From Hyphomicrobiales bacterium (lineage in GTDB: Bacteria > Pseudomonadota > Alphaproteobacteria > Rhizobiales > Rhizobiaceae): a stretch of 64,000 bases of DNA. The stretch spans positions 124,001 through 188,000 of the forward strand of contig UEGR01000007.1 of assembly GCA_900465685.1 (NCBI GenBank), written 5' to 3'. Below, one piece after another: positions 41,455-50,847 of the stretch; within the stretch, counting starts at the first letter, position 1, and the number at the start of each line of letters is the position of its first letter. A model generated the notes under the pieces. It was given only the letters and a program-made list of their open reading frames with translations, was not told the DNA's origin and made no database searches. The translations under genes were made by a program, and so were the position numbers.

Positions 41455-44454
41455 TTATCCGTTCAGCTTCTTGCCTTCTGGGTCATAGAAGACGAGCCCA
41501 GTAATTTCCGCCTCATGCGCGGTGCCATCCGGCATCGGCATATAGATGGTCTCGCCCGTGCGGTCCTTGCCACCGGCAATCAGCGCCATGGCGAAGGAGC
41601 GGCCCAGCGTCTCGCTCCAATAGGACGAGGTGACGTGACCGAGCATGGTCATTGGCACAGCCTGTTTGGGATCGGCGACAATCTGTGCGCCTTCTTCCAG
41701 AACCAGTTTCGGGTCCTTTGGCAGCAGGCCAACCAGATGCTTGCGATCCTTCTTCAGCATATCCGGACGCGCCAGAGAACGCTTGCCGACGAAATCCGGC
41801 TTCTGCTTGCCGATGGCCCAGCCGAGCGCAGCGTCATCCGGCGTCACCGTGCCATCCGTGTCCTGACCGACGATGATATAACCCTTCTCGGCACGCAGCA
41901 CGTGCATGGTCTCGGTGCCATAAGGCGTGACGTCATATTTCTCGCCCGCTTCATAAAGCGCCTTCCACAGAGCCAGACCATAACGCGACGGGACATTGAT
42001 TTCGAAGCCGAGTTCGCCGGTAAAGCTCATGCGGAACAGACGCGCCGGTACGCCGAGGAATGTGCATTCTGCCACCGACATATGCGGAAAGGCTTCGTCG
42101 GAAAGATCCACGCCTTCGACCATCGGCTCGATGAGCTTGCGCGCATTCGGTCCATTCAGCGCCACCACGGCCCATTGTTCGGTCGTAGACGTCAGCGACA
42201 CTTTCAGGTCCGGCCATTCCGTCTGGAGATAATCCTCCATCATGTTGAGAACGCGCGGCGCACCGCCGGTCGTCGTCGTGACATGGAAACGGTCCTGCGA
42301 CAGTCTGCCGACAACACCATCGTCGCGGATGAAGCCGTCTTCACCGAGGAGCAGACCATAGCGGCAGCGACCGACACCCAGCTTCGTCCATGGGTTGGTG
42401 TACATGCGGTTCATGAATTCGGCCGCATCCGGGCCGACCACCTCGATCTTGCCGAGCGTCGATGCATCGAACATGCCGAGGCTGGTGCGCACGGCCTTGC
42501 ACTCACGCGCAACAGCCTTGTGCATGTCTTCGCCCGCCTTCGGGAAGTACCATGCGCGACGCCACAGCGACACCGGCTCAAAAGCTGCACCCTGTTCTTC
42601 AGCCCAAGGATCAATCGGCGTCTTGCGCGTAACGTCGAACAGCTTGCCACGGTTGTAGCCGCAGAAAGCACCGAAAGTCGTCGGCGTATAGGGCGGACGG
42701 AACGTCGTCAGACCGACCTGCGGTGCAGGACGGCTAAGCGCGTCGGATGCGACCGCAAGACCGTTGATGTTCGACGTCTTGCCCTGATCCGTCGCCATGC
42801 CGTTGGTGGTGTAGCGCTTGATATGCTCGATGGAGCGGAAGCCCTCGCGCACTGCAAGGCGGATATCCTTGGCCGTCACGTCGTTCTGGAAATCGATAAA
42901 GGCCTTTGCCTTGCCGGGATCGCGATCCGTCGGCAATTCGCGGCAGTTGACGCCTGCGCAGACGAAGTCGCCCGCGACCGCATATTCCAGCGCCTTGGCC
43001 TTATATCCGGCATCGTTTGCCGCCGCAGCACCGCTGGCGGCACCTTCACGCAAGGCGGCCTGAAGATCGAAATTGCCGTTACCGGCACCAGCGCAGCGGC
43101 TTTCTTCCGTGCGTTCGCCCGGCAGATAGATCTGGCGTTCCTCATCCCAGATGAGCGAACCCTTGGTGTGTGAGAACAGATGCACGCTCGGGTTCCAGCC
43201 GCCGGACATCAGCACGACATCGCAGGCAATGGTGCGCGCCGAGCCGACCGAACCGTTCCTGACCGGATTGACGCGAACAGACGCAACGCGATGACGGCCT
43301 GCCGTATCGCTGACGGTCCAGCCGGTCAGCGTCTCGATGCCGAGCATCTTGGCGCGGTTCACCAGACTGTCGGCGACTTGTTCGCGCACATCGATAATGG
43401 CCGGAACCCTGACGCCCGCAACTGCGAGATCGAAGGCCGTAAGCCAGGCGGAATCATGGGAGGTGACGACGACAGCCTTTTCGCCGACCTTGACGCCATA
43501 GCGATTGAGATAGGTGCGTGCGGCACCGGCCAGCATCACGCCCGGACGGTCATTGCCCGCAAAGACCAGCGGCTTTTCGATTGAGCCTTGCGCCAGCACG
43601 ACCTGCTTCGCGCGCACGCGCCACATGCGCTCACGCGGGGCATTGGCGGCGGGCTTTGCCTGATGGTCGGTCAAGCGCTGGCAAAGGCCGACCATGTTCT
43701 GATGATAATAGCCAATCGCCGTGGTACGCGGCAAAAGCGTGACATTCGGCAGCGACCCAAGCGTGGCCAGCGTTTCGTTCAGCCAGTCCCAGCTGGTGCG
43801 GCCATTGATGACCGGCTCCGGCTCGGACAGGAGCGAGCCGCCCATTTCCGCCTGTTCGTCGCAGAGGAAAACTTTCGCACCGCTCTTGGCGGCTTCAAGG
43901 GCTGCGGCAAGACCGGCAGGCCCGGCGCCCACCACCAGCACGTCGCAATAGGCATAGCGGCTGGCGTAGCTGTCGGGATCGGCCTCGGACGGCGACTTGC
44001 CAAGACCCGCAGCCCCCCGGATGAAAGGCTCATAGACCTTGTTCCAGAAGCTCTTCGGCCACATGAAGGTCTTGTAGTAGAAGCCTGCCGAGAAGAACAT
44101 GTAGAAGGCGTCATTGACCGCGCCGACATCATGTTTGAGCGATGGCCAGTGGTTCTGGCTTTCCGCCTTCAGCCCGTCATAAAGCTCCAGCACGGTGGCG
44201 CGGGTGTTCGGCTCGTAACGGCCCTCACCACGCGAAACGCCCATCAGCGCATTCGGCTCCTCCGAACCGGCGGAAAGAATGCCGCGCGGACGGTGATATT
44301 TGAACGAACGGCCCGCCAGATGCTCGCCATTGGCCAGAAGCGCCGAAGCAAGCGTGTCACCCTCAAAGCCGGCATAGGTCTTGCCGTTGAAGGAAAAGCG
44401 TACCGGCTTGGCCTTGTTGATGCGGCCTTTATTATTCAAACGCATGTCGGTCAT
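41455..44454 (-). CDS. soxA: Sarcosine oxidase alpha subunit
   Basis: 999 residues, the usual size. N-terminal ferredoxin-like segment (FSFNGKTYAGFEGDTLASAL), then an NAD-binding disulfide-reductase-like domain (VLVVGAGPAGLAAALEAA near residue 175), and a C-terminal aminomethyltransferase-like domain (from about residue 610, GMFDASTLGKIEVVGPDAA) that binds tetrahydrofolate. The complex oxidises sarcosine to glycine and passes the methyl group as formaldehyde to folate. Its ATG overlaps the soxD stop by 1 nt (TAATG). Confidence 0.97.
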   Translation of the reverse strand: MTDMRLNNKGRINKAKPVRFSFNGKTYAGFEGDTLASALLANGEHLAGRSFKYHRPRGILSAGSEEPNALMGVSRGEGRYEPNTRATVLELYDGLKAESQNHWPSLKHDVGAVNDAFYMFFSAGFYYKTFMWPKSFWNKVYEPFIRGAAGLGKSPSEADPDSYASRYAYCDVLVVGAGPAGLAAALEAAKSGAKVFLCDEQAEMGGSLLSEPEPVINGRTSWDWLNETLATLGSLPNVTLLPRTTAIGYYHQNMVGLCQRLTDHQAKPAANAPRERMWRVRAKQVVLAQGSIEKPLVFAGNDRPGVMLAGAARTYLNRYGVKVGEKAVVVTSHDSAWLTAFDLAVAGVRVPAIIDVREQVADSLVNRAKMLGIETLTGWTVSDTAGRHRVASVRVNPVRNGSVGSARTIACDVVLMSGGWNPSVHLFSHTKGSLIWDEERQIYLPGERTEESRCAGAGNGNFDLQAALREGAASGAAAANDAGYKAKALEYAVAGDFVCAGVNCRELPTDRDPGKAKAFIDFQNDVTAKDIRLAVREGFRSIEHIKRYTTNGMATDQGKTSNINGLAVASDALSRPAPQVGLTTFRPPYTPTTFGAFCGYNRGKLFDVTRKTPIDPWAEEQGAAFEPVSLWRRAWYFPKAGEDMHKAVARECKAVRTSLGMFDASTLGKIEVVGPDAAEFMNRMYTNPWTKLGVGRCRYGLLLGEDGFIRDDGVVGRLSQDRFHVTTTTGGAPRVLNMMEDYLQTEWPDLKVSLTSTTEQWAVVALNGPNARKLIEPMVEGVDLSDEAFPHMSVAECTFLGVPARLFRMSFTGELGFEINVPSRYGLALWKALYEAGEKYDVTPYGTETMHVLRAEKGYIIVGQDTDGTVTPDDAALGWAIGKQKPDFVGKRSLARPDMLKKDRKHLVGLLPKDPKLVLEEGAQIVADPKQAVPMTMLGHVTSSYWSETLGRSFAMALIAGGKDRTGETIYMPMPDGTAHEAEITGLVFYDPEGKKLNG

Positions 44455-44759
44455 TATTTCGTCTCCGCAGCGGGCGTTTCTGCCAGTACAGGGCGCGCTT
44501 CACCGGCCTTGTAGGTCGTGACGAATTTGTCGCTCACCGTGTCGCGCACCGCATTGAAGAAGCGGCCGCAACCATTGATGTGCCGCCAGCGTTCAAAATG
44601 CGTCCCGCGCGGGTTGGAGCGGATGAACAGGAAATCGCGCCATTCATCATCGGAATAGGTCGAAGGATCGGCAGGACGCGCAATATGCGCTTCGCCAGCA
44701 TAGGCGAATTCAAGTTCCGGACGTTCCATTTCGCAATAAGGGCAACGGATCAAAAGCAT
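44454..44759 (-). CDS. soxD: Sarcosine oxidase delta subunit
   Basis: 101 residues. It begins MLLIRCPYCEMERPELEF with the CPYC...E pattern, then YSDDEWRDFLFIRSNPRG and the HINGCGRFFNAVRD zinc-binding end, as in other SoxD proteins. The ATG at 44759 is used; the longer frame would run into the repeat at 44781. Confidence 0.96.
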   Translation of the reverse strand: MLLIRCPYCEMERPELEFAYAGEAHIARPADPSTYSDDEWRDFLFIRSNPRGTHFERWRHINGCGRFFNAVRDTVSDKFVTTYKAGEARPVLAETPAAETK

Positions 44760-44780
44760 GGTGTTTCTCTTGTTTTCAAC

Positions 44781-44824
44781 GCATTTCCGGACGGAAAACC
44801 GGTTTCCACTTTTCCTGGAAATGC
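44781..44824. repeat. Palindromic half-element between soxB and soxD
   Basis: GCATTTCCGGACGGAAAACC...CCACTTTTCCTGGAAATGC, 44 bp, in the 67-bp space between two genes of one operon. Same core as the RIME-like repeats. Confidence 0.8.
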
Positions 44825-44826
44825 TT

Positions 44827-46080
44827 TTAGTGCGCAACAGCGGCAGCTGCCGCTTCGTCGATCAGGCGACCCGTCTTGAAACGGTCGAGCGTGAACGGCG
44901 CGTTGATCCAGTGCGGTTCGTCGCGGGCGATGGTGTGGGCAAAAACATGCGCCGAACCCGGCGTTGCCTTGAAGCCGCCCGTGCCCCAGCCGCAATTGAC
45001 ATAGAGACCCGGAACCGGCGTCTTGCCGATGATCGGCGAGCGATCCGGCGTGACGTCGACGATGCCGCCCCATTTGCGCAACATGCGCATGCGGGTGAAG
45101 ATCGGGAAGATTTCGCAGATTGCCGCCAGCGTATGCTCGATCAGCGGCAGGCCGCCGCGCTGGCTGTAGGAGGTGTACTGGTCCGTACCGGAACCGATCA
45201 CCAGCTCACCCTTGTCGGACTGACTGATATAGGCGTGGACGGTGTTGGACATGACCACGCAAGGGAAGATCGGCTTGACCGGCTCCGACACCAGCGCCTG
45301 CAACGGGAAACTTTCAAGCGGCATGCGCACACCAGCCGTATCCATGACGACCGAGGTGTTGCCTGCGGTTGAAACGGCAACCTTCTTGGCTTTGATGAAA
45401 CCACGTGCGGTTTCCACGCCGGTCACACGCCCCGAAGCGTCACGACGGATGGAGAGAACCGGGCAGTTCTGGATGATATCCACGCCGCGCTGGGTCGCGC
45501 CACGCGCATAGCCCCAGGCCACGGCATCGTGACGGGCCACGCCGCCGCGACGCTGCAAGGTGGCGCCAACCACCGGATAGCGGGCATTGGGCGAAATATC
45601 GAGCGGCGGGCAATATTCCTTGGCTTCTTCCTTCGACAGCCATTCATTGTCGATGCCATTGAGGCGGTTGGCATGGATGTGGCGCTTGAAGCTCTGCACA
45701 TCATGCACCGTATGCGCCAGCATCATGACGCCGCGCTGCGAGAACATGACATTGTAGTTGAGGTCCTGGCTTAGACCTTCCCACAGCTTCACCGCATGCT
45801 CATAGAGATGCGCGCTCTCGTCATAGAGATAGTTGGAGCGAATGATGGTGGTGTTGCGCCCCGTATTGCCACCGCCGAGCCAACCTTTTTCGATCACGGC
45901 GACATTGGTGATGCCGTGTTCCTTGGCCAGATAATAGGCCGCGCCCAGACCGTGCCCGCCCGCGCCGACGATGATGACATCGTATTCGGCTTTGGGTTCG
46001 GCATTGGGCCATTGCGAATCCCAGTTCTTGTTACCGGAAAGCGCGTTTTTGATAATAGAAGCTGCAGAAAAGCGGGACAT
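44827..46080 (-). CDS. soxB: Sarcosine oxidase beta subunit
   Basis: 417 residues. FAD-binding DAO-type fold with [18 protein letters not shown] near residue 35, a covalent FMN His region ([16 protein letters not shown]) and [18 protein letters not shown] near the C-terminus. First gene of soxBDAG. Start at 46080 gives the usual N-terminus MSRFSAASI. Confidence 0.97.
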   Translation of the reverse strand: MSRFSAASIIKNALSGNKNWDSQWPNAEPKAEYDVIIVGAGGHGLGAAYYLAKEHGITNVAVIEKGWLGGGNTGRNTTIIRSNYLYDESAHLYEHAVKLWEGLSQDLNYNVMFSQRGVMMLAHTVHDVQSFKRHIHANRLNGIDNEWLSKEEAKEYCPPLDISPNARYPVVGATLQRRGGVARHDAVAWGYARGATQRGVDIIQNCPVLSIRRDASGRVTGVETARGFIKAKKVAVSTAGNTSVVMDTAGVRMPLESFPLQALVSEPVKPIFPCVVMSNTVHAYISQSDKGELVIGSGTDQYTSYSQRGGLPLIEHTLAAICEIFPIFTRMRMLRKWGGIVDVTPDRSPIIGKTPVPGLYVNCGWGTGGFKATPGSAHVFAHTIARDEPHWINAPFTLDRFKTGRLIDEAAAAAVAH

Positions 46081-46307
46081 GAACAACCACCAGTTTCGCG
46101 ACCGCATGCGCCCTGACGGCACATACGAAGCCTTTGATCATATTTCTATTGTGTCCTGTGAAAACCCGACAGCAGGCTTGCGTCAAAAGACGCCATAAAT
46201 ACGACATGCGCACCATTTCGCGACATAGGCAAACCGCTCGCATTCCTGCCCCGATTGCACCTGACAACGCCGGTGATTTCATGCCGTTTCGCGCCGCGCC
46301 GCCAGTC

Positions 46308-46331
46308 CTCCTGACAGACAGCTGTCAGGAG
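46308..46331. promoter_or_regulatory. Perfect 10-bp inverted repeat before osmF
   Basis: CTCCTGACAG-acag-CTGTCAGGAG, 81 nt upstream of osmF, inside the 331-bp divergent soxB-osmF region. No T run follows, so an operator or RNA hairpin is more likely than a terminator. The rest of the region shows only probable promoter DNA. Confidence 0.5.
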
Positions 46332-46411
46332 CCGGTTCCACCCAAGGTTTCCTTTTTGCGGTCGCGCTATAGTTTATCAGGAACACAAATAAGCAATATG
46401 GGACGAGGAAT

Positions 46412-47341
46412 ATGTCATACCGAGGTCTTCTGAAGGGCGCAGCCGTCGCAGTCACCCTGATTGCCGGCGCGACGGGACTTTCCAGTCCAGCGCAATCACA
46501 GGTTGTCGTATCATCCAAGATCGATACGGAAGGCGGTGTGCTGGGCAACATCATTCTCGCCATGCTCAACGCCAACGGCATTCAGACGACCGACCGCATT
46601 CAGCTCGGCGCGACGCCGGTGGTGCGCAAGGCAATCGTGGCCGGTGAGATCGATATTTATCCCGAATATACCGGCAATGCGGCCTTCTTCTTCAACAAGG
46701 CGGATGATCCGCTCTGGAAAGACCCGGCCAAGGCGTTTGAGACGGCAAAGAAGCTCGATTACGACGCCAACAAGATTGTCTGGCTGTCGCCTTCGCCTGC
46801 CAACAACACCTGGGGCATCGCGCTGCGCAAGGACGTGGCCGACGAGAACAAGCTCGCCAGTCTCAGCGATTTCGGCAAATATGCTTCTGGCGGCGGCAAG
46901 GTCGTTCTGGCCGCCTCGTCGGAATTCGTGAATTCGGCTGCCGCCCTGCCCGCTTTCCAGACTGCCTATGGCTTCACACTGAAGCAGGATCAGCTCATCA
47001 CGCTGTCTGGCGGCGATACGGCGGCGACCATTGCCGCCGCCGCCAACCAGACCAACGGCGCGAATGCGGCAATGGTCTATGGCACGGATGGCGGCATTGC
47101 CCCGTCCGGGCTTGTGGTGCTTGAAGACGACAAGCATGTGCAGCCTGTCTACCAGCCAGCCCCCATCATCCGCGAGGAGGTGCTGAAAAAGAACCCGAAG
47201 ATCGAAGAACTGCTGAAGCCGGTTTTTGCAAAACTCGACCTGACCACGCTTCAGGAACTGAACGGTCGTGTCCAGCTTGGTGGTGAACCGGCCAAGGCGG
47301 TCGCCGAGGACTTCCTGAAGAAGAACGGCTTTCTGAAATAG
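46412..47341 (+). CDS. osmF: Osmoprotectant/betaine ABC transporter binding protein OsmF (YehZ)
   Basis: 309 residues. Signal peptide (cleavage near residue 29, SPAQSQ), then SSKIDTEGGVLGNIILAML, DIYPEYTGNAAFFF and YGTDGG, matching E. coli OsmF along the length. It binds glycine-betaine-like solutes in the periplasm with low affinity. First gene of a four-gene operon with two permeases and one ATPase. Adjacent sarcosine oxidase suggests a link to betaine use rather than only osmoprotection. Confidence 0.93.
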   Translation: MSYRGLLKGAAVAVTLIAGATGLSSPAQSQVVVSSKIDTEGGVLGNIILAMLNANGIQTTDRIQLGATPVVRKAIVAGEIDIYPEYTGNAAFFFNKADDPLWKDPAKAFETAKKLDYDANKIVWLSPSPANNTWGIALRKDVADENKLASLSDFGKYASGGGKVVLAASSEFVNSAAALPAFQTAYGFTLKQDQLITLSGGDTAATIAAAANQTNGANAAMVYGTDGGIAPSGLVVLEDDKHVQPVYQPAPIIREEVLKKNPKIEELLKPVFAKLDLTTLQELNGRVQLGGEPAKAVAEDFLKKNGFLK

Positions 47342-47359
47342 GCGGATAAAGGCGACACG

Positions 47360-48574
47360 TTGCCGGATAGAATCGCAGTCCATCATTCCAATTCGGCGAA
47401 TGCTGAAAAGGCCCCGCATGGCCTGTTCGGTCGTGTCGACAGGCTTGGTCTCGTCATAACCGTTCTGGCCATCGCCGGACTGTTGTTGCCCTTTGCCACC
47501 TTCCGCGCCAACCGCATCGTGCAGGGCGAACCGCGCTTTCTGCTCGACGCCTTGCCCGTTGGTGAAGCCGCGCTGCTGCTCGTCATTGTCATCGTCTGGC
47601 TGTTGGTCGCCCTGTTTTCAACAGGCCGCATGTTGCGACTCGGCGCGAGCCTTGCCGGGCTTGCCGCCATGCTGATCGCGATCGGGCTTGCGGCAACGCA
47701 TCTTTCTCCGGCTGGCAACAATTACGCGCGCGTTTCACCGGCATCGGGCTTCTGGCTGCTGCTCTTCACCAGCGGCATTTCGGTCGCTGATGCTCTGGTG
47801 CGCCTGCAAGTGCGGCCGCTGGTGCGGGTGAGTTTGCTCACACTCGCTGCCCTTCTTCTCTATGCGCTGCTCGCCTCGGGGCTGTGGGACAATCTCTCCT
47901 TCATGAAGGAATATCTCAGCCGCGCCGACAGTTTCTGGAATGAAGCCCGTCGCCATGTGGAACTGGCGCTCGGTTCGCTTGTCGCGGCAACGGTTATCGG
48001 CATTCCGCTCGGGCTTATCTGCCATCGCGTGCCGCGGCTGCGCGGTCTGGTGCTGAACAGCCTCAACATCGTTCAGACCATCCCATCGATGGCGCTGTTC
48101 GGCATATTGATTGCACCGCTCGGCTGGCTTGCGGCCAACGCGCCATGGGCAGCGAGCCTCGGCATTCGCGGTATCGGTGCAGCGCCTGCCTTTGTCGCGC
48201 TGTTTCTCTATTCGCTTTTGCCCATCGTCGCCAATACGGTGGCGGGACTGGCGCAGGTGCCAGAGCCGGTCAGCGATGCCGCACGCGGCATGGGCATGAC
48301 GCGCCTGCAACGGCTGTTCAAGACCGAATTTCCTCTGGCGTTTCCGGTGATCCTCACCGGCATTCGCATCGTCATGGTGCAGAACATCGGCCTGACCACC
48401 ATCGCCGCGCTAATCGGCGGCGGCGGTTTCGGCACCTTCGTCTTTCAGGGGATCGGACAGACGGCCATGGATCTGGTGCTGCTTGGCGCACTGCCGACCG
48501 TTCTGCTGGCCTTCGGTGCAGCCGTTCTGCTCGACGCCGCCATTGAAATCGCCGGGAAAGGAACCGCGCAATGA
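47360..48574 (+). CDS. yehY: Osmoprotectant ABC transporter permease (YehY type)
   Basis: 404 residues: an N-terminal domain with four hydrophobic segments (about 1-180), then the BPD_transp_1 core (NEARRHVELALGSLVAAT; ARGMGMTRLQRLFKTEFPLA as the EAA loop). The double-length layout matches YehY. Start is TTG at 47360, 18 nt after osmF, with AAAGGCG upstream. Confidence 0.9.
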   Translation: MPDRIAVHHSNSANAEKAPHGLFGRVDRLGLVITVLAIAGLLLPFATFRANRIVQGEPRFLLDALPVGEAALLLVIVIVWLLVALFSTGRMLRLGASLAGLAAMLIAIGLAATHLSPAGNNYARVSPASGFWLLLFTSGISVADALVRLQVRPLVRVSLLTLAALLLYALLASGLWDNLSFMKEYLSRADSFWNEARRHVELALGSLVAATVIGIPLGLICHRVPRLRGLVLNSLNIVQTIPSMALFGILIAPLGWLAANAPWAASLGIRGIGAAPAFVALFLYSLLPIVANTVAGLAQVPEPVSDAARGMGMTRLQRLFKTEFPLAFPVILTGIRIVMVQNIGLTTIAALIGGGGFGTFVFQGIGQTAMDLVLLGALPTVLLAFGAAVLLDAAIEIAGKGTAQ

Positions 48575-49509
48575 TCGAGTTCGACCGGATTACCAAGCGC
48601 TATAATGGCCGGGCTGCGGTGGATGCGGTCAGCTTTTCTGTCGAGCCGCATAGTATTGCGGCCATCGTGGGCACGTCCGGTTCGGGCAAGACCACCTTGC
48701 TGCGCATGGTCAACCGTCTCGTCGAGCCGACCGAAGGCGAAATCCGCATCGACGGGCACAGCAATATGGACGAGCCGGGGCACGCCTTGCGGCGGCGGAT
48801 CGGTTACGTCATCCAGCAGCACGGGCTTTTTCCGCATCGCACAGTTGCGGAAAACATAGCCACCGTGCCGGTTCTGCTCGGCTGGCCGAAACAGCGGATC
48901 AATGCCCGCGTCGATGAGTTGCTTGATCTGTTTCAGCTTGAACCGGCGGACTATCGCGACCGTTATCCGCAGGAACTGTCGGGCGGCCAGCAGCAGCGCG
49001 TTGGTGTCGCACGGGCGCTGGCGGCGGAACCGAACATATTGCTGATGGACGAACCTTTCGGCGCGCTCGACCCGGTCATCCGTGCCAAGGCGCAGGAAGA
49101 CCTGAAGGCCATCCAGCGCCGTTTCGGCACCACGATCCTGCTGGTTACGCATGATATGGAGGAAGCGATTTCGCTCGGCGACCATATTGCGGTCATGGAT
49201 GACGGAAAGCTTTTGCAATATGGCCCGCCTGCGGAAATTCTGGCGCGGCCTGCAACAGAGTTTGTCGAAAAGCTGGTCGGCACCGGTGAGCGCCCGTTCC
49301 GCCTGCTCTCGCTGACCGATCTCAAAACGGTCCTGCAATCAGGCGATGCCAGCGGCGACGCCATGCCGGTCTCCGCCTCGCAACGCGATGCGCTGGCCGA
49401 GCTTTTATGGTCGGGGCGCAATGCATTGCCGGTTCTCGATAGCGACGGCAGGCCGCTCGGTCGCGTGACGCTGGAAAGACTGTTGCGGAAAGCGGAACGC
49501 CCGGCATGA
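48571..49509 (+). CDS. yehX: Osmoprotectant ABC transporter ATP-binding protein (YehX type)
   Basis: 312 residues. Walker A GTSGSGKTT, signature LSGGQQQR, Walker B ILLMDEPFGALD and VTHDMEEA. A short C-terminal CBS-like remnant (NALPVLDSDGRPLGRVT) is typical for ProV/OpuA-type ATPases. ATGA overlaps at both ends couple it to the two permeases. Confidence 0.93.
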   Translation: MIEFDRITKRYNGRAAVDAVSFSVEPHSIAAIVGTSGSGKTTLLRMVNRLVEPTEGEIRIDGHSNMDEPGHALRRRIGYVIQQHGLFPHRTVAENIATVPVLLGWPKQRINARVDELLDLFQLEPADYRDRYPQELSGGQQQRVGVARALAAEPNILLMDEPFGALDPVIRAKAQEDLKAIQRRFGTTILLVTHDMEEAISLGDHIAVMDDGKLLQYGPPAEILARPATEFVEKLVGTGERPFRLLSLTDLKTVLQSGDASGDAMPVSASQRDALAELLWSGRNALPVLDSDGRPLGRVTLERLLRKAERPA

Positions 49510-50252
49510 GGCTGTTCGTTTCCATCATTCCACGGCTGGCGCTTCTGGCGGTGCTCGTTCTGTTTCTGATGCAGCCGCATCTGTTCGAACCCGTCTTCCG
49601 CCCGCTGGTCAGCGATGGCGCACCCGTCATCTATGACCGCGCCAATCTGATGACGCTGACCTTGCAGCATCTGGGGCTGGTGGCGCTGGCCACCCTGATA
49701 TCGACACTGGTGGCGGTTGCCATGGCGATCTTCGTAACCAGACGGCAAGGTGCGGAGTTTTTGCCGCTTTCGCGCAGTCTGGTGAATATCGGCCAGACTT
49801 TTCCGCCCGTTGCGGTTCTGGCGCTTGCCGTGCCGGTCTTTGGTTTCGGCGACAAGCCGACACTGATTGCGCTGTTTCTCTATGGGCTTCTGCCGATTTT
49901 CGAAAACACACTGACCGGCCTGACCACCCTTCCCGCGCCCATCGTGGAGGCGGCGCGCGGCATGGGCATGACGGGAATGCAGCGTCTGGTCAAAGTCGAA
50001 ATGCCGCTTGCCATGCCGGTCATCCTTGCCGGAATAAGGCTGTCGGCAGTGATCGGCCTTGCCACAGCCACCATCGGTTCGACGGTCGCGGCCAGCACGC
50101 TTGGCGAAGTGATCATTGCCGGCCTCATCTCCAACAACCTCGCTTTCGTGCTGCAAGGTGGCCTCGTCGTCGCGGCGCTGGCCATTCTGATCTTCGATGG
50201 CTTTCAAACCCTCGAACATTATCTCATGAAACAGGCCGGAAGAGACGCCTGA
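49506..50252 (+). CDS. yehW: Osmoprotectant ABC transporter permease (YehW type)
   Basis: 248 residues, six hydrophobic segments, EAA loop EAARGMGMTGMQRLVKVEMP near residue 155 and GLATATIGSTVAASTLG. Last gene of the operon; it starts in overlap with the ATPase stop. Confidence 0.92.
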   Translation: MRLFVSIIPRLALLAVLVLFLMQPHLFEPVFRPLVSDGAPVIYDRANLMTLTLQHLGLVALATLISTLVAVAMAIFVTRRQGAEFLPLSRSLVNIGQTFPPVAVLALAVPVFGFGDKPTLIALFLYGLLPIFENTLTGLTTLPAPIVEAARGMGMTGMQRLVKVEMPLAMPVILAGIRLSAVIGLATATIGSTVAASTLGEVIIAGLISNNLAFVLQGGLVVAALAILIFDGFQTLEHYLMKQAGRDA

Positions 50253-50326
50253 ACCGGCCCGTACCCCTTTGAATAGCCATATTGCGCTCCTATATCCTGT
50301 TAAACCAACATTGGGTGAGGAACGGA

Positions 50327-50776
50327 ATGAATATCGGGCAGGCAGCCACAGCATCAGGCATATCGGCGAAGATGATCCGCCATTATGAAACCATCGAGCT
50401 TATCGAGGCTGCCGATCGCACGGATTCCGGCTATCGCGTCTACACGCAGAAAGATGTCGAGACGCTGCGCTTTATCCGCCGCAGCCGCGATCTCGGTTTT
50501 CAGGTCGAGCAGATCAAGGAACTGCTGGCGCTCTGGCGTGATCGCAACCGCGCGTCCGCCGATGTGAAGAAGGTCGCGCTCGTTCATGTCGAGGAGCTGG
50601 AAGCCAAGATGCTCCAGCTTCAGGAAATGGCCGACACGCTGCGCCATCTGGCAAAGAACTGCCATGGCGACAATCGCCCGGATTGCCCGATCATTCACCA
50701 GCTTGCGGAAAATGCCGCCGAGCCGCGCAAGCGTCCCGCCGCGCGCAAGGGCGAATTGCTGCACAGCAAGGTCTGA
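50327..50776 (+). CDS. cueR: Copper-sensing MerR-family regulator CueR
   Basis: 149 residues. MerR winged helix (MNIGQAATASGISAKMIRHY, ETIELI), a dimer coiled coil (about 80-110), and the Cu(I) loop with Cys112 and Cys120 (NCHGDNRPDC). Ser77, not Cys, marks monovalent-metal sensors. It ends with a basic tail. The ATG at 50327 is 15 codons inside a longer frame. It should activate copA, whose promoter carries the matching site at 56062-56086; gcd lies between the two. Confidence 0.93.
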   Translation: MNIGQAATASGISAKMIRHYETIELIEAADRTDSGYRVYTQKDVETLRFIRRSRDLGFQVEQIKELLALWRDRNRASADVKKVALVHVEELEAKMLQLQEMADTLRHLAKNCHGDNRPDCPIIHQLAENAAEPRKRPAARKGELLHSKV

Positions 50777-50796
50777 CCGATCCACATCTTCAGATG

Positions 50797-50828
50797 AAAA
50801 AACGCCGGGATTTCTCCCGGCGTTTTTA
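50797..50828. terminator. Bidirectional terminator between cueR and gcd
   Basis: AAAAAACGCCGGGA-tttc-TCCCGGCGTTTTT hairpin with A and T runs on both sides. Confidence 0.88.
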
Positions 50829-50847
50829 TTGCAACTCCCTTTGGGAG

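Noticed and set aside
41188-43173. 661-codon open frame on the plus strand opposite soxA
   Set aside because: soxA is unambiguous on the other strand; this frame shows no motif and no ribosome site.
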